A DNA stretch of 64,000 nucleotides from the NCBI RefSeq assembly GCF_003261175.1, contig NZ_QLNP01000096.1, positions 23,442-87,441 on the forward strand, given 5' to 3'. The notes beneath the pieces are model-generated. The model had not been told where the DNA came from. It did not search any database and worked only from the letters and a program-made list of their open reading frames with translations. Positions within the stretch are counted from its first letter, which is position 1, and each line of letters starts with the position of its first letter. The position numbers and the translations under genes are program-made. Of this stretch, positions 1 through 8,699 are shown one piece after another. Source of the stretch: Arthrobacter globiformis. Lineage in GTDB: Bacteria; Actinomycetota; Actinomycetes; Actinomycetales; Micrococcaceae.

Positions 1-125
1 CGGCTTCTGCTGGCCGGTCTGGCCCGCGGCCCCTTCGTATGGCACTGAACTACCCTAGGCACAGCCCGGCGGGCCAGCACAAGCGGCAGGGGCCTACGGC
101 CCAAAAGCTTAGGGGCCAAAAGCGG

Positions 126-161
126 AGCGGACGACGGCGGGAGGTCGCGCCGTCGTCCGCT
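126..161 (-). terminator. Probable terminator of pyrE
   Basis: A perfect 14-bp inverted repeat (126-139 with 148-161, 8-nt loop) lies about 55 nt downstream of the pyrE stop. Read on the minus strand it is followed after 4 nt (CCGC) by TTTT (115-118), the form of an intrinsic terminator. A second, smaller hairpin (189-195 with 200-206, loop CAAA) sits closer to the stop. I see no gene in bases 1-215. Confidence 0.7.
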
Positions 162-188
162 CCAGGCGTCCGCTCCAGGCGTCCGCTC
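155..188. repeat. 13-bp tandem repeat
   Basis: The unit GTCCGCTCCAGGC occurs at 155-167 and 168-180 and again partially at 181-188. The first copy overlaps the right arm of the pyrE terminator hairpin. This looks like a local duplication in non-coding DNA; no function is apparent. Confidence 0.7.
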
Positions 189-215
189 GGGCTGCCAAAG
201 CAGCCCAGGCGAGGA

Positions 216-797
216 TCAGCTCAGGCCGAGCTCGTCCTTGCTGAAGGCGTACAGGTACGGCACGCCGGCTTCGGCTTCGATCTTTTCCTTGGCGCCGGTG
301 TCGCGGTCGACGATGACGGCGACAGCGACGACGTTGCCGCCGGCGTTGCGAACGCCCTCGACGGCGGTCAGGGCCGAGCCACCCGTGGTGGAGGTGTCCT
401 CAAGCACCAGGACCTTGCGGCCCTCGACGGACGGACCCTCCACCTGGCGGCCCATGCCGTAGGACTTCTGCGCCTTGCGGACCACAAACGCGTCGACCGC
501 CCGGCCGGCGTCGGTGGCGGCGTGCATGACGGCGGTTCCCACCGGGTCTGCCCCCATCGTGAGGCCGCCGGCGCACTCAAAGTCGATGCCGGCCTCGTCG
601 ATCAGGGACAGCATGACCTGGCCCACGAGCTTGGAGGCCTCGTGGTGCAGGGTGATGCGGCGCAGGTCGATGTAGTAGTCGGCCTCGGCTCCGCTGGACA
701 GAATGACCTTGCCGCGGACAACCGCGAGCTCCTTGATCAGTTCCAGAAGTCGGGCACGGGCAGCGGTGTTGGAAAGCGAGTCCGGGGTGGCAGTCAT
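216..797 (-). CDS. pyrE: Orotate phosphoribosyltransferase
   Basis: This enzyme joins orotate to PRPP to form OMP, the fifth step of de novo pyrimidine synthesis, in the cytosol. The 193-residue length fits the family. The PRPP-binding loop VLVLEDTSTTGGSAL is near residues 130-144, YYIDLRR is near 41-47, and the lysine-bearing RKAQK segment is near 105. I start at the ATG at 797, because an upstream extension would run into the preceding gene. A TAAACT hexamer (810-805, minus strand) overlaps the stop of the upstream flavoprotein gene and ends 7 nt before the ATG, so a private leaderless promoter is possible beside read-through. The only Shine-Dalgarno-like GGAG is 3 nt from the start, which is poor spacing. 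Confidence 0.97.
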   Translation of the reverse strand: MTATPDSLSNTAARARLLELIKELAVVRGKVILSSGAEADYYIDLRRITLHHEASKLVGQVMLSLIDEAGIDFECAGGLTMGADPVGTAVMHAATDAGRAVDAFVVRKAQKSYGMGRQVEGPSVEGRKVLVLEDTSTTGGSALTAVEGVRNAGGNVVAVAVIVDRDTGAKEKIEAEAGVPYLYAFSKDELGLS

Positions 798-807
798 GGG
801 CTCCAGT

Positions 808-2070
808 TTAGTCGGTGCCGGATGCCTTGCCGGGCCCAGCGTCCACCCGCCGGGCAAAGGCAGGCGCGTGCTCGGGCAGGGGTCCGATCGCGATCATCCG
901 GGGCAGCAGCCGCATCAGGACGGGCACGTGCTGGGCGAGGTACATCATCACCGGCGGCGCTCCCGACCTCTTGCCGGTAAAGAGCGGGACGAAGACGCCG
1001 CGGTGCATAATGCGCTGGACAGACTGGACGATCACGGTGGGCAGCTGACGCCGCCGCTGCACCGCCGCCAGATCCTTCACGGTGACTTTGCCGCGCAGCA
1101 ACGCGGGGGCGAGCCGGGTTGCCGCGGCTACGGCATCCTGGATGGCCAGGTTGATCCCCACCCCGCCAGCCGGGGACATCGCATGCGCGGCGTCGCCGAT
1201 GCACAGCAGCCCGTCGACGTACCAACGCCGCAGGCGGTCCAGCCGGACATCAAGCCAGTGAAGGTCGTCCAGGGAAGCGATGGCATCGACCCTGTCGGCA
1301 AGGTCAGGGCGCAGCGCGGCGATCCGCTCCCGGAACCGCTCCACTCCCTCGCTCTTGATGCGGTCACCGGAGCCTTTCTGCGCGAAGTAGCCCATCTGGT
1401 AATAGGTTTCCCGGAACAGGGCGATAACGCCGGCGCGGTCACCGAAGGCCGGAACGATCCCGGCCACCTCCCCCTTTTCGGACTCGGCCCTCGGCAGCTT
1501 GAACCACCAGGTGTCGAACGGCACCGGGTATTCCTTCGATCGCAGGCCTGCCCTCTGGCGCAGCACCGAGTGCCGGCCGTCGGTGGCGACCACGAGGTCG
1601 GCACGGAGCTCACCCTCTGTCCCGTCCTTGGTGACGTACCGGATTCCGGTGACCCGGCCGCCGTCGGACATCAGGGCCGTTGCTTTGTGCTCCATCAGGA
1701 GCGTGAACGTGGGCTCCTGCTCGGCGGCGCGGGCGAGGAAGTTCAGGAAGTCCCACTGCGGCATCATGGCGATGTAGTTGTACGGCGGCCGGAGGGCGGC
1801 GAAATTGCCCAGCGTGACCAGGCCTCCGCCGGGCACCGGGAAAGCGACATTGCGCAACCGGCTTTGCGGCAGTTCGCGGAACTCGGCGCCGAGCCCGAGT
1901 TCGTCGATAAGCCGGATGGTGGAGGCATGGACGGTGTCGCCGCGGAAGTCACGGAGGAAATCGCCGTGCTTTTCGAGGACGGTGACCTCCACGCCGGCCC
2001 GCGCCAGCAAGAGGCCCAGCATCATGCCGGCCGGCCCGCCGCCCACCACCGCGCACCCTGTGCTCTCCAT
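808..2070 (-). CDS. FAD-dependent monooxygenase-type oxidoreductase
   Basis: A 420-residue flavoprotein of the PHBH/UbiH-like group. The N-terminal Rossmann motif GGGPAG (about residues 10-15) binds the ADP part of FAD, VATDGRHS lies mid-protein, and GDAAHAMSPAGGVG contacts FAD ribityl in this family. The substrate cannot be read from sequence; members hydroxylate aromatics or act on quinone precursors. The start is the ATG at 2070, since the glycine-rich motif must be near the N-terminus. TACCGT (minus strand, 2083-2078) ends 7 nt before the ATG, consistent with a leaderless transcript. The stop lies 10 nt before the pyrE start on the same strand, so co-transcription is likely although no functional link is obvious. 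Confidence 0.85.
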   Translation of the reverse strand: MESTGCAVVGGGPAGMMLGLLLARAGVEVTVLEKHGDFLRDFRGDTVHASTIRLIDELGLGAEFRELPQSRLRNVAFPVPGGGLVTLGNFAALRPPYNYIAMMPQWDFLNFLARAAEQEPTFTLLMEHKATALMSDGGRVTGIRYVTKDGTEGELRADLVVATDGRHSVLRQRAGLRSKEYPVPFDTWWFKLPRAESEKGEVAGIVPAFGDRAGVIALFRETYYQMGYFAQKGSGDRIKSEGVERFRERIAALRPDLADRVDAIASLDDLHWLDVRLDRLRRWYVDGLLCIGDAAHAMSPAGGVGINLAIQDAVAAATRLAPALLRGKVTVKDLAAVQRRRQLPTVIVQSVQRIMHRGVFVPLFTGKRSGAPPVMMYLAQHVPVLMRLLPRMIAIGPLPEHAPAFARRVDAGPGKASGTD

Positions 2071-2151
2071 GAGCCATACGGTACGCCTCCCGGTGCACGG
2101 GAGCACAGAGCGCGAACGGACGCCTGAGCCCCGGTCCTCTGGCGGAAACAG

Positions 2152-2181
2152 TTGAGCCCTGCGGATTCCGCTGGCTAGTGT
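2152..2181 (+). promoter_or_regulatory. Putative nadE promoter, leaderless
   Basis: TTGAGC (2152-2157), an 18-bp spacer and TAGTGT (2176-2181) resemble a sigma-70-type promoter. Only 7 nt separate the -10 hexamer from the ATG at 2189, so transcription would begin at or next to the start codon. No Shine-Dalgarno sequence is present before either possible start. Confidence 0.5.
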
Positions 2182-2188
2182 GGACCAC

Positions 2189-3043
2189 ATGCGCACACTC
2201 CAAGCCAAGATCATCGAAGAAATGGGCGTCCAGCCCCAGATCGATCCCGCAGAGGAGGTGCGCAAACGCGTCACTTTTTTGAAGGAGTACCTCAAGGCCA
2301 CCGGCACCAAGGGCTTTGTCCTGGGCATCTCCGGCGGCCTTGACTCATCGCTCGCCGGGCGGCTCGCACAGCTCGCGGTCGACGAGCTGCAGTCAGAGGG
2401 CGTGGACGCGCAGTTTGTGGCGGTCCGCCTCCCCTACGGTGTGCAGCACGATGAGGATGACGCGCAGGCCGCCCTGGACTTCATCAAGGCCTCGAAGGAA
2501 TGGACGTTCAACATTTCCGCCGCCGTGGACGGCTTCGAGGACGAGTTCGAAAAGACGGTCGGCAACGGGATCTCCGACTTCCACAAGGGCAACACGAAGG
2601 CCCGCACGCGCATGATCGCCCAGTACGCCCTGGCCGGGGAGCACAACTACCTCGTCATCGGCACCGACCACGGCGCTGAATCCGTCACCGGATTCTTCAC
2701 CAAGTACGGCGACGGCGGGGCCGACATCCTGCCGCTGTTCGGCCTGAACAAGCGGCAGAACCGGGCCCTGCTGGAACACCTCGGCGCCCCGGAGCGGGTG
2801 TGGAAGAAGGTGCCCACGGCCGACCTCCTGGACGACAGGCCCGGCCGCACCGATGAGGACGAACTGGGCCTGACCTACGACCAGATCGACGATTACCTCG
2901 AGGGCCGCGACATCGGCGACAGCGCAGCGGAACTGATCGAGCAGAAGTACTTGCGGACCCGGCACAAGCGCACAGTTCCGGTCAGCATCTTCGACACGTG
3001 GTGGAAGCACGAGGGTCCGGAAGAGGCCAGGGCAGGTCTCTAG
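2189..3043 (+). CDS. nadE: NH3-dependent NAD(+) synthetase
   Basis: It amidates nicotinic acid adenine dinucleotide to NAD with ATP, the last step of NAD synthesis. It is 284 residues, the single-domain ammonia-dependent form without the N-terminal nitrilase domain. The ATP-pyrophosphatase loop GISGGLDSS lies near residues 46-54, and [16 protein letters not shown] lies further on. An in-frame GTG at 2180 exists, but the N-terminus MRTLQAKII aligns best with known NadE starts, so ATG 2189 is preferred. It is divergent from the flavoprotein gene, and the 118-bp gap holds promoters for both. Confidence 0.96.
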   Translation: MRTLQAKIIEEMGVQPQIDPAEEVRKRVTFLKEYLKATGTKGFVLGISGGLDSSLAGRLAQLAVDELQSEGVDAQFVAVRLPYGVQHDEDDAQAALDFIKASKEWTFNISAAVDGFEDEFEKTVGNGISDFHKGNTKARTRMIAQYALAGEHNYLVIGTDHGAESVTGFFTKYGDGGADILPLFGLNKRQNRALLEHLGAPERVWKKVPTADLLDDRPGRTDEDELGLTYDQIDDYLEGRDIGDSAAELIEQKYLRTRHKRTVPVSIFDTWWKHEGPEEARAGL

Positions 3044-3063
3044 CCTTTGTCTTCCGGACGGGT

Positions 3064-3978
3064 CTAGGGCAGCAGCAGGATCTTCCCGCGGCCGTGGCCG
3101 CCGCGGCTGATTTCCAGCGCGGCGGCGGCCTCGATCAGCGGCATCCGGTGCGCGATCGTAAAGGTGATCTGGCCCTCCGCGGCGAGCGTCCCCGCTTCAG
3201 CCACCCGGCCTTCCAGCTGCTGTACGGCCACCAGCCCCGCCGCCGATGACTGCTCACCCGGAACGGTGGTCACCGCCCGGCCGGCGCCCTGGAGCAGCTC
3301 CGCTGTTGCTGCCAGAGAATCCTCGCTGCCCACGGTGTCCAAGACTGCCGTGACTGTTCCGGCTTCGTCAGCCAGGGAACGCACCCGATCGGCCAGGCCC
3401 CGGCCGTACGTCACGGGTTCGGCGCCCAGTTCGCTGAGGTACTCCTGGTTGGCCTCCGACGCCGTGCCGATCACGCGTGCGCCGAAGGCCTGCGCAATCT
3501 GGACCGCGGCCGAGCCAACCCCACCCGCGGCTCCGTGGATCAGCACTGTGTCCCCGGCTCCCACCGCGAGCTGCTTCAGGGCCGAATACGCCGTGCCTCC
3601 TGCCACTGGAATGCACGCAGCCTGCTCGAAGTCCACACCCGCCGGCAGGGGGGTCAGCTGGTCGGCCGGCAGCACGGCCTCTGTCCGGTAGCCGCCCATA
3701 AGTCCGTTCCAAATGACCTCGTCACCCACTGCGAACCCCTCAAAAGCGGGCCCGACGGCGGTCACAACACCGGCCGCCTCGCAGCCGGGCACCGCCGGAA
3801 AGTCCAGGGGCGTCCACTTTTTCAGGTGGCCGGCCACGAGTTTCCAGTCCACGGGGTTGACGCTGACGGCCCGGAACGCCACGCGGACGTCGCCCTCGCC
3901 AGGCTCCGGCAGCTCCTCCGTTCCCACCTTCAGGACTTCTGGGCCGCCGTATTCGTCGAAGTAGACCCTGGTGCTCAT
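3064..3978 (-). CDS. NAD(P)-dependent quinone-oxidoreductase-type MDR protein
   Basis: A 304-residue member of the medium-chain dehydrogenase/reductase superfamily without the zinc ligands, of the QOR/crotonyl-reductase-like type. The N-terminal GroES-like domain carries VNPVDWK, and the nucleotide-binding fold shows GAAGGVGSAAVQIA near residues 150-163. Members reduce quinones or enones with NADPH; the substrate here is unknown. The start ATG at 3978 is preceded by AAAGGA at 9 nt. It ends 20 nt after nadE in convergent orientation and is the last gene before the cupredoxin gene on the same strand. Confidence 0.85.
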   Translation of the reverse strand: MSTRVYFDEYGGPEVLKVGTEELPEPGEGDVRVAFRAVSVNPVDWKLVAGHLKKWTPLDFPAVPGCEAAGVVTAVGPAFEGFAVGDEVIWNGLMGGYRTEAVLPADQLTPLPAGVDFEQAACIPVAGGTAYSALKQLAVGAGDTVLIHGAAGGVGSAAVQIAQAFGARVIGTASEANQEYLSELGAEPVTYGRGLADRVRSLADEAGTVTAVLDTVGSEDSLAATAELLQGAGRAVTTVPGEQSSAAGLVAVQQLEGRVAEAGTLAAEGQITFTIAHRMPLIEAAAALEISRGGHGRGKILLLP

Positions 3979-4066
3979 GGCTCCGGTTCCTTTGCTGCCG
4001 TCCCGCGCTGTAGTGCAAGGGTAGGCGGGGCAGTGCAGCCATCACAAGGAACGTCCGGGTGTCAGG

Positions 4067-5023
4067 TCAGCGCCGGACTTCCACCTCTCCCACCATGCCC
4101 ATGTAGTCATGGAGGGCGCACAAGTAGTCGAACTCACCCACCTTGTTGAAGGTCACGGTGAACTTGTCCCCGGGCTCCATGAGACCGGAGCTGAGGTTTC
4201 CGCCCTTGAAGTTCTTGGGGTTGCCTACCGGGGCGAACACATTGGCCGGCTCATGTCCGAACGTCACCGTATGCGGTGCGCCCATTCCCGAGTTCACGAA
4301 GGTCACAGTGTCGCCGAGGTGGACGACGATCTCCTGGCGGACGAACCGCATCAGCATGGCGGTTCCGTTGTCCGTCCCGGCGATCACCTTATGGTTGCTG
4401 GCCTGCTTGCGGGCAGCCTCCCATTGCTTCTCACCGTCCCGGACGATCTTCCGTTCCTCCTTCTTGGTTTGGCGGTCGTACTGCGACTGCGAGAACGGGT
4501 AATCGGTTCCCGTGGCCCGGACGTGCACAGTTCCCTTCATCGCCCTCCCGTGAACGAGGCAGTAGTAGGTGTAATTGCCGGTGCGCGTGAACTTCAGTGT
4601 GTAATGCTCCACCGCTTTGAAGCCTGTGTTGGAGACATTGGCCATGATTCCGGAGTTGTAGTAGGACTGGCCGTCATAGCTTGCGCTGCCCTGGCGGCTT
4701 AGTTGCTTTGAGTCAAAGGGGTTGAATGGCTGAAGCCGCTGGCCTTTCGCCAGGAACGTCACGGTGTGGATTTCAGCGGCGTTCGCCTCCCACTTGATGC
4801 TGTCCCCGGCGTTGACATAGATGTTCCACGGAAGGAAGGACATGCCTTGGATGGCGCGGTCTGCGGACTCTGAGCCGACTTGGACAGTCCAGGTCTTCGC
4901 TGAGTGCCCTTCGTCCGCCGAGGCGGCACTGCTGAGGGAGAGCGGCAGGAGCATGGCCGCCAAGGAGACGGCGAGAAGGCGCAGCAGGTGCGGCCTTTGT
5001 TGGTTTTCTGGTTTGCGAGTCAT
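4067..5023 (-). CDS. Secreted two-domain cupredoxin
   Basis: A 318-residue exported copper protein with a Sec signal peptide (basic start, hydrophobic run, ASADE near residue 37). There are two plastocyanin/azurin-like modules: the first ends with the ligand patch YYCLVHGRAM, the second with YLCALHDYMGM, and each has an upstream HTVTF histidine. That gives His, Cys, His and Met candidates for two type 1 copper sites. The linker is charged (QTKKEERK). The role is probably electron transfer or copper handling outside the cell. Two ATGs are possible: AAAGGA touches the first (5032) but is 9 nt from the second (5023), so the second is chosen. It is 318-321 residues either way. Confidence 0.85.
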   Translation of the reverse strand: MTRKPENQQRPHLLRLLAVSLAAMLLPLSLSSAASADEGHSAKTWTVQVGSESADRAIQGMSFLPWNIYVNAGDSIKWEANAAEIHTVTFLAKGQRLQPFNPFDSKQLSRQGSASYDGQSYYNSGIMANVSNTGFKAVEHYTLKFTRTGNYTYYCLVHGRAMKGTVHVRATGTDYPFSQSQYDRQTKKEERKIVRDGEKQWEAARKQASNHKVIAGTDNGTAMLMRFVRQEIVVHLGDTVTFVNSGMGAPHTVTFGHEPANVFAPVGNPKNFKGGNLSSGLMEPGDKFTVTFNKVGEFDYLCALHDYMGMVGEVEVRR

Positions 5024-5414
5024 GCGACTCATTCCTTTTACGCTGGGCGTTGGCAGCCGCGGTGCGGCCGGGAAGGTGCCGACCCGTAGATTGCGGCGTC
5101 GGACCGATGCCAGAGCGGCGCGGGCCCAGCGGGCCCCTTCTGCTTTCCTTTGTCACCCAGCCCGGAGAGGGGAAGAGGCCTCGGAACCGGCCCCGCCACC
5201 GAACTAGGCGACAAAACGGGAGTTTCCGGTTCTCGAAGGGATACATTGTGGTTCTGTTGAGCCGTCAGAGCCCGATTCGTGACCGGCGGCCCGCGGTCCA
5301 AGCCGGCCGGTCCGAGACTACAGATGCAATTCTTATCGTGCTCCGCGGTGACGTTTTTGTCGAGGTACCAGTGTAGTCGGGGCGCCAATGTACTCGTCGA
5401 GGCGCCAGGAGTGC
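5024..5414. other. 391-bp intergenic region with degenerate direct repeats
   Basis: No convincing gene is seen. It must carry the promoter of the cupredoxin gene, which I could not place. Near the IclR stop three related words recur: GTCGAGGTACCAG (5359), GTCGGGGCGCCAA (5376) and GTCGAGGCGCCAG (5396). They could be a binding-site array or a remnant of a duplicated sequence. Short GGGCCC repeats occur near 5128-5144. Confidence 0.5.
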
Positions 5415-6197
5415 TCAGTTCGCGCCGCGCCTCCGGAGCCGGGCGGTTAGCCGGTGGGCCTCCTCCAGCAGGAGCCGGCCCAGCAGTTCGCGCCGGTCTT
5501 CACGGAACCGGGGTTCGATGCCGGTCAGGGATAGTGCCCAGGACGGACGCCCAGCCTGGTCGAAGACCGCCGCGCCCATCCCCCAGCTTCCTTCGAGCAC
5601 CAAGCCGGGGTTCACGGAGTAGCCCCGGCGGCGGGTCTGCTGCAGGCCCTTCCGGACCACGTCCTCCGGGTGCCCGTCGGCGTATTTGCCGGCATGGGCA
5701 GCCCAGTCGGCCAGGATCTGCTCCTGTTCCGCCTCGGGCAGGAACGCCATGATCGCCGTTCCTGCGGATGCCACGCCCAGCGGAAACCGGACACCCTCGT
5801 GAAGCACGAAGGAGCGGACGGGGAAGCTGCCTTCCTCCCTCAGCAGGCACACGGTCTCAGAGCCCCGGCGGATGGAGAAGAAGGCGCTCTCGCCGGTCGC
5901 CTCGGCAAGCCGGCGCAGGCTGGGCCTCGCGAGGTCCTCCAGCGGGAAGCGCGCGGCAGCAACCGAGCCCATCAGCAGGGCCTCGGGACCGAGCACCCAG
6001 TTCCCGCTCAGGGGGTCGTGGTCGAGGAGGCCCTCGGCGGCGAGTGACGTGAGCAGGCGGTGCACCGTAGGGCGAGTCAGCCCAGAGTCCCGCACAAGCT
6101 CCACCAGCGGGCTTCCTTCCGGCTTGCGTCCCACGATTCGCAGGAGGCCTGCGACCCGACTGACGACCTGTGCGCCTTGGACCGGTGCCTGATTCAC
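5415..6197 (-). CDS. IclR-family transcriptional regulator
   Basis: A 260-residue regulator. The winged helix-turn-helix occupies about residues 20-75 (SGLTRPTVHRLLTSLAAEG) and the effector-binding IclR domain about 90-250. Relatives such as PcaR and PobR control aromatic-acid catabolism through the beta-ketoadipate route. The GTG start at 6197 has AGGGAGA 4 nt upstream. It is divergent from the two CoA-transferase genes, so it probably controls them and itself through the palindromes between the two transcripts. The inducer would be a ketoacid, such as 3-oxoadipate, by family analogy only. Confidence 0.93.
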   Translation of the reverse strand: MNQAPVQGAQVVSRVAGLLRIVGRKPEGSPLVELVRDSGLTRPTVHRLLTSLAAEGLLDHDPLSGNWVLGPEALLMGSVAAARFPLEDLARPSLRRLAEATGESAFFSIRRGSETVCLLREEGSFPVRSFVLHEGVRFPLGVASAGTAIMAFLPEAEQEQILADWAAHAGKYADGHPEDVVRKGLQQTRRRGYSVNPGLVLEGSWGMGAAVFDQAGRPSWALSLTGIEPRFREDRRELLGRLLLEEAHRLTARLRRRGAN

Positions 6198-6212
6198 GAT
6201 TCTCCCTAATAA

Positions 6213-6345
6213 TCCATATTGTGGACACTCTTCAGCCTACCGTCCACAGTGTAAAAGCGCGACAAATAAAGTGCTGCCAAGCCTTGACACAGCCTCGCAA
6301 GCCCGCCTACGCTCCACACTCAAAACCAGTGTCCACAAAGTGGAC
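6213..6345. promoter_or_regulatory. IclR operator sites and CoA-transferase promoter
   Basis: A perfect palindrome GTCCAC-AAA-GTGGAC lies at 6331-6345. A second near-palindrome TCCATA-T-TGTGGA (6213-6225) is close to the regulator start, and a further half-site GTCCAC is at 6242-6247. For the plus strand, TTGACA (6284-6289) and TACGCT (6308-6313) with an 18-bp spacer form a good promoter. The 6331-6345 palindrome would then fall just downstream of the transcription start, a repressing position. Confidence 0.7.
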
Positions 6346-6372
6346 TGCGACTCAGCTCAACGAGGAGATGCG

Positions 6373-7104
6373 ATGCCCAAACTGAAATCCGCCGCTGCCG
6401 AGGCCCTGCACGATGTCCTGCGGGACGGAATCACCCTTGCCGTGGGCGGGTTCGGGCTGAGCGGCATTCCCGCGGATCTGATTGAGGCCGTGCGTGATTC
6501 CGGCGTGAAGGACCTTACCGTGGTGTCCAACAACATGGGTGTGGACGGCAAAGGCCTGGGCATCCTGATCGAGGCCGGCCAGGTCCGCAAGGTCATCGCC
6601 TCCTACGTCGGGGAAAACAGGCTCTTCGCCGAGCAGTACCTCGCCGGCGTCCTGGAAGTGGAGTTCACCCCGCAGGGCACCCTGGCCGAGCGGCTGCGCG
6701 CCGGCGGCGCCGGCATCCCTGCCTTCTACACCAAGACCGGGGTGGGCACCCTGGTGGCCGAGGGCAAACCGCACGAGGTCTTCGACGGCGAAACGTACGT
6801 CCGGGAGCGCGCCATTAGGGCCGACGTCGCACTGGTCCACGCGCATACCGCTGACACGGACGGCAACCTGATCTACCGCCACACCGCCCGGAACTTCAAC
6901 CCGGTGGTCGCCACCGCGGGCGCCGTCACCCTCGCCGAGGCGGAGGTCATCGTCGAACCCGGCGCGCTGGATCCGAACCACATTGTCACGCCCGGCGTCT
7001 ACGTCCAGCACCTGGTCCGGGCCAGCAACAGGGGCAAGGACATCGAACAGCGCACCGTCCGCCCCCGCGCGGACCGGATCAGCCCCGAACTCGTGAACAA
7101 CTAA
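6373..7104 (+). CDS. 3-oxoacid/3-oxoadipate CoA-transferase, subunit A
   Basis: A 243-residue alpha subunit of a class I CoA-transferase, which moves CoA from succinyl-CoA to a 3-oxoacid. The glycine-rich GGFGLSGIP near residues 22-30 is the family's CoA-binding/oxyanion loop. The start ATG at 6373 has GAGGAG 5 nt upstream. It is followed 13 bp later by the B subunit in the same operon. Under an IclR regulator the probable substrate is 3-oxoadipate (PcaI type), but acetoacetate (ScoA type) cannot be excluded. Confidence 0.93.
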   Translation: MPKLKSAAAEALHDVLRDGITLAVGGFGLSGIPADLIEAVRDSGVKDLTVVSNNMGVDGKGLGILIEAGQVRKVIASYVGENRLFAEQYLAGVLEVEFTPQGTLAERLRAGGAGIPAFYTKTGVGTLVAEGKPHEVFDGETYVRERAIRADVALVHAHTADTDGNLIYRHTARNFNPVVATAGAVTLAEAEVIVEPGALDPNHIVTPGVYVQHLVRASNRGKDIEQRTVRPRADRISPELVNN

Positions 7105-7117
7105 CAAGGAGACTCCC

Positions 7118-7792
7118 GTGGCCTGGACCCGGAATGAGATGGCCGCAATTGCGGCCGAAGAACTGAACGACGGCGACTACGTCAACCTCGGCATCGGCAT
7201 CCCCACCCTGGTGGCCAATAACCTGCCCGACGGCGTCCGCGTGGTCCTGCAAAGCGAAAACGGGCTGCTCGGCATGGGCCCGTTCCCCTACGAGGGCGAG
7301 GAAGACGCCGACCTCATCAACGCCGGCAAACAGACAGTCACCATCCTGCCCGGCGGCAGCATCTTCGACTCCGCCACCTCCTTCGGCATGATCCGCGGCG
7401 GGCACGTGAAGGTCGCCATCCTCGGCGCCATGCAGGTCTCCGGCAACGGCGACCTCGCCAACTGGACCATCCCCGGCAAAATGGTCAAAGGCATGGGCGG
7501 TGCCATGGACCTCGTCGCCGGCACACCGCGCGTCGTGGTCCTCACCGAACACAACGCCAAAGACGGCAGCCCCAAAATCGTCACCGACTGCACCCTCCCC
7601 CTGACCGGCGTGAGCGTCGTGGATCGCATCATCAGCGACCTCGCCGTCTTCGACCTCCACAAAAACGACGACGGTGGCCGGCAGCTCACCCTCACCCGCC
7701 TCGCCCCCGGCGTCACGGAGGCGGAAATCCGTGAAAAGACCGAAGCGGAGTTTACGGTTGCCCCGGACCTCGCCGAACCGGCCCAGGTTTGA
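7118..7792 (+). CDS. 3-oxoacid/3-oxoadipate CoA-transferase, subunit B
   Basis: The 224-residue beta subunit carrying the catalytic glutamate in [11 protein letters not shown] (about residue 50), which forms the glutamyl-CoA thioester in class I enzymes. [17 protein letters not shown] follows. The start is GTG at 7118 with AAGGAG 6 nt upstream. It forms the active enzyme with the preceding subunit. No thiolase or other pca gene follows; the operon ends at a hairpin. Confidence 0.95.
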   Translation: MAWTRNEMAAIAAEELNDGDYVNLGIGIPTLVANNLPDGVRVVLQSENGLLGMGPFPYEGEEDADLINAGKQTVTILPGGSIFDSATSFGMIRGGHVKVAILGAMQVSGNGDLANWTIPGKMVKGMGGAMDLVAGTPRVVVLTEHNAKDGSPKIVTDCTLPLTGVSVVDRIISDLAVFDLHKNDDGGRQLTLTRLAPGVTEAEIREKTEAEFTVAPDLAEPAQV

Positions 7793-7802
7793 CGCTGCGG
7801 GC

Positions 7803-7862
7803 ATGGTGAAAGGGCCGAACCCTGGCGGCTGACAGCCAAAAGCCGGGCGGGTTCAGCACCAT
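7803..7862. terminator. Nested hairpin between convergent genes
   Basis: Outer arms ATGGTG (7803-7808) and CACCAT (7857-7862), middle arms GAACCC (7817-7822) and GGGTTC (7849-7854) and an inner GGCTG-A-CAGCC (7827-7837) can fold into one structure. It lies between the CoA-transferase and the convergent ankyrin gene and probably ends both transcripts, although there is no long T tract. Confidence 0.5.
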
Positions 7863-8698
7863 CAGTTCCGCGACCGGATAAGCCGGGCGATCTCGGCAAA
7901 GCCGAGACGCTCGGCGTTCTCCAAAGCCGTTCTGCCCTGCCGGTCTTGGATGTTGGGGTCCGCCCCGGCGTCCAGCAGCTGCCGAACCACGTCCTGCTGC
8001 CTCGGACCTCCGTTGTTCAGGAGGATGGCTTCCTGCATCGCGGTCCAGCCGAGCTTGTTGACGTGATTGACGGGGACGCCGGCGGCGATGAGGATCCGCA
8101 CTGTCTCCACATGCCCGTGCTCGCTGGCAGGGATAAGGGCGGTGCCGCCGAAACGGTTGGTGCTCCTGACGTCGGCACCATGGGCCAGGGTCAGCCGCAG
8201 AATCTCGTTGAAGCCCTCGGCGCCCGCGTACAGGAAGGCCGAATCCTGGATCTCGTCCTTGGCGTTCACGTTCCCGCCTTCGCGGATCAGCTGCGCCACG
8301 AGCCCCACATCGTTGGCTTTCGCGGCCAGGACCAGCCGCTGGTCCAGCTTCTGCTGCTCAGCCTGGGACAGGGACGGACGTGAGGCGGTGGGGGCGGACG
8401 ACGGCGGCCGCGCAGTGCCGCTCGCGCCGGAACCGCCCGCCGTCGTCGGACTTCCCAGGCTCGGGCTTCCCGGGCTGAGGCTTCCGGGCGTTGTCCCACG
8501 CGGGCTGGGACTGGCCGAGCTTGAACCGGCGGGGGCCGGGCCCCCAGGGCTTGAGCTGGCTGGGGACGGGGCGCCGGCCGACGGGGCGCCGGGGGCGCAC
8601 CCGGCCAGCAGGGACGCCACGAGCACCGCCAGGCCGGCGAGCGGAAGAACGCTGGCCGGCCGGCCGCCGTCGCGCCCGTCTTCAACCACAGCCCGCAA
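7862..8698 (-). CDS. Ankyrin-repeat lipoprotein
   Basis: A 278-residue protein with a lipoprotein signal (LLAGC, cysteine near residue 34), a long Pro/Ser/Ala-rich spacer (about 35-110) and four to five ankyrin repeats to the C-terminus, with typical words such as HGADVRSTNRFGGTALI and AGADPNIQDRQGRTALE. It is probably anchored outside the membrane and binds a partner protein. A TTG at 8698 follows the stop of the upstream gene by one base; a GTG at 8689 is an alternative. The tight junction suggests translational coupling with the GlcG/HbpS-like gene, and the two products may work together. Confidence 0.8.
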   Translation of the reverse strand: MRAVVEDGRDGGRPASVLPLAGLAVLVASLLAGCAPGAPSAGAPSPASSSPGGPAPAGSSSASPSPRGTTPGSLSPGSPSLGSPTTAGGSGASGTARPPSSAPTASRPSLSQAEQQKLDQRLVLAAKANDVGLVAQLIREGGNVNAKDEIQDSAFLYAGAEGFNEILRLTLAHGADVRSTNRFGGTALIPASEHGHVETVRILIAAGVPVNHVNKLGWTAMQEAILLNNGGPRQQDVVRQLLDAGADPNIQDRQGRTALENAERLGFAEIARLIRSRN

Positions 8699-8699
8699 C

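Noticed and set aside
2180-2188. GTG start of nadE at 2180
   Set aside because: Adds three residues not supported by NadE alignment and overlaps the -10 of the likely promoter.
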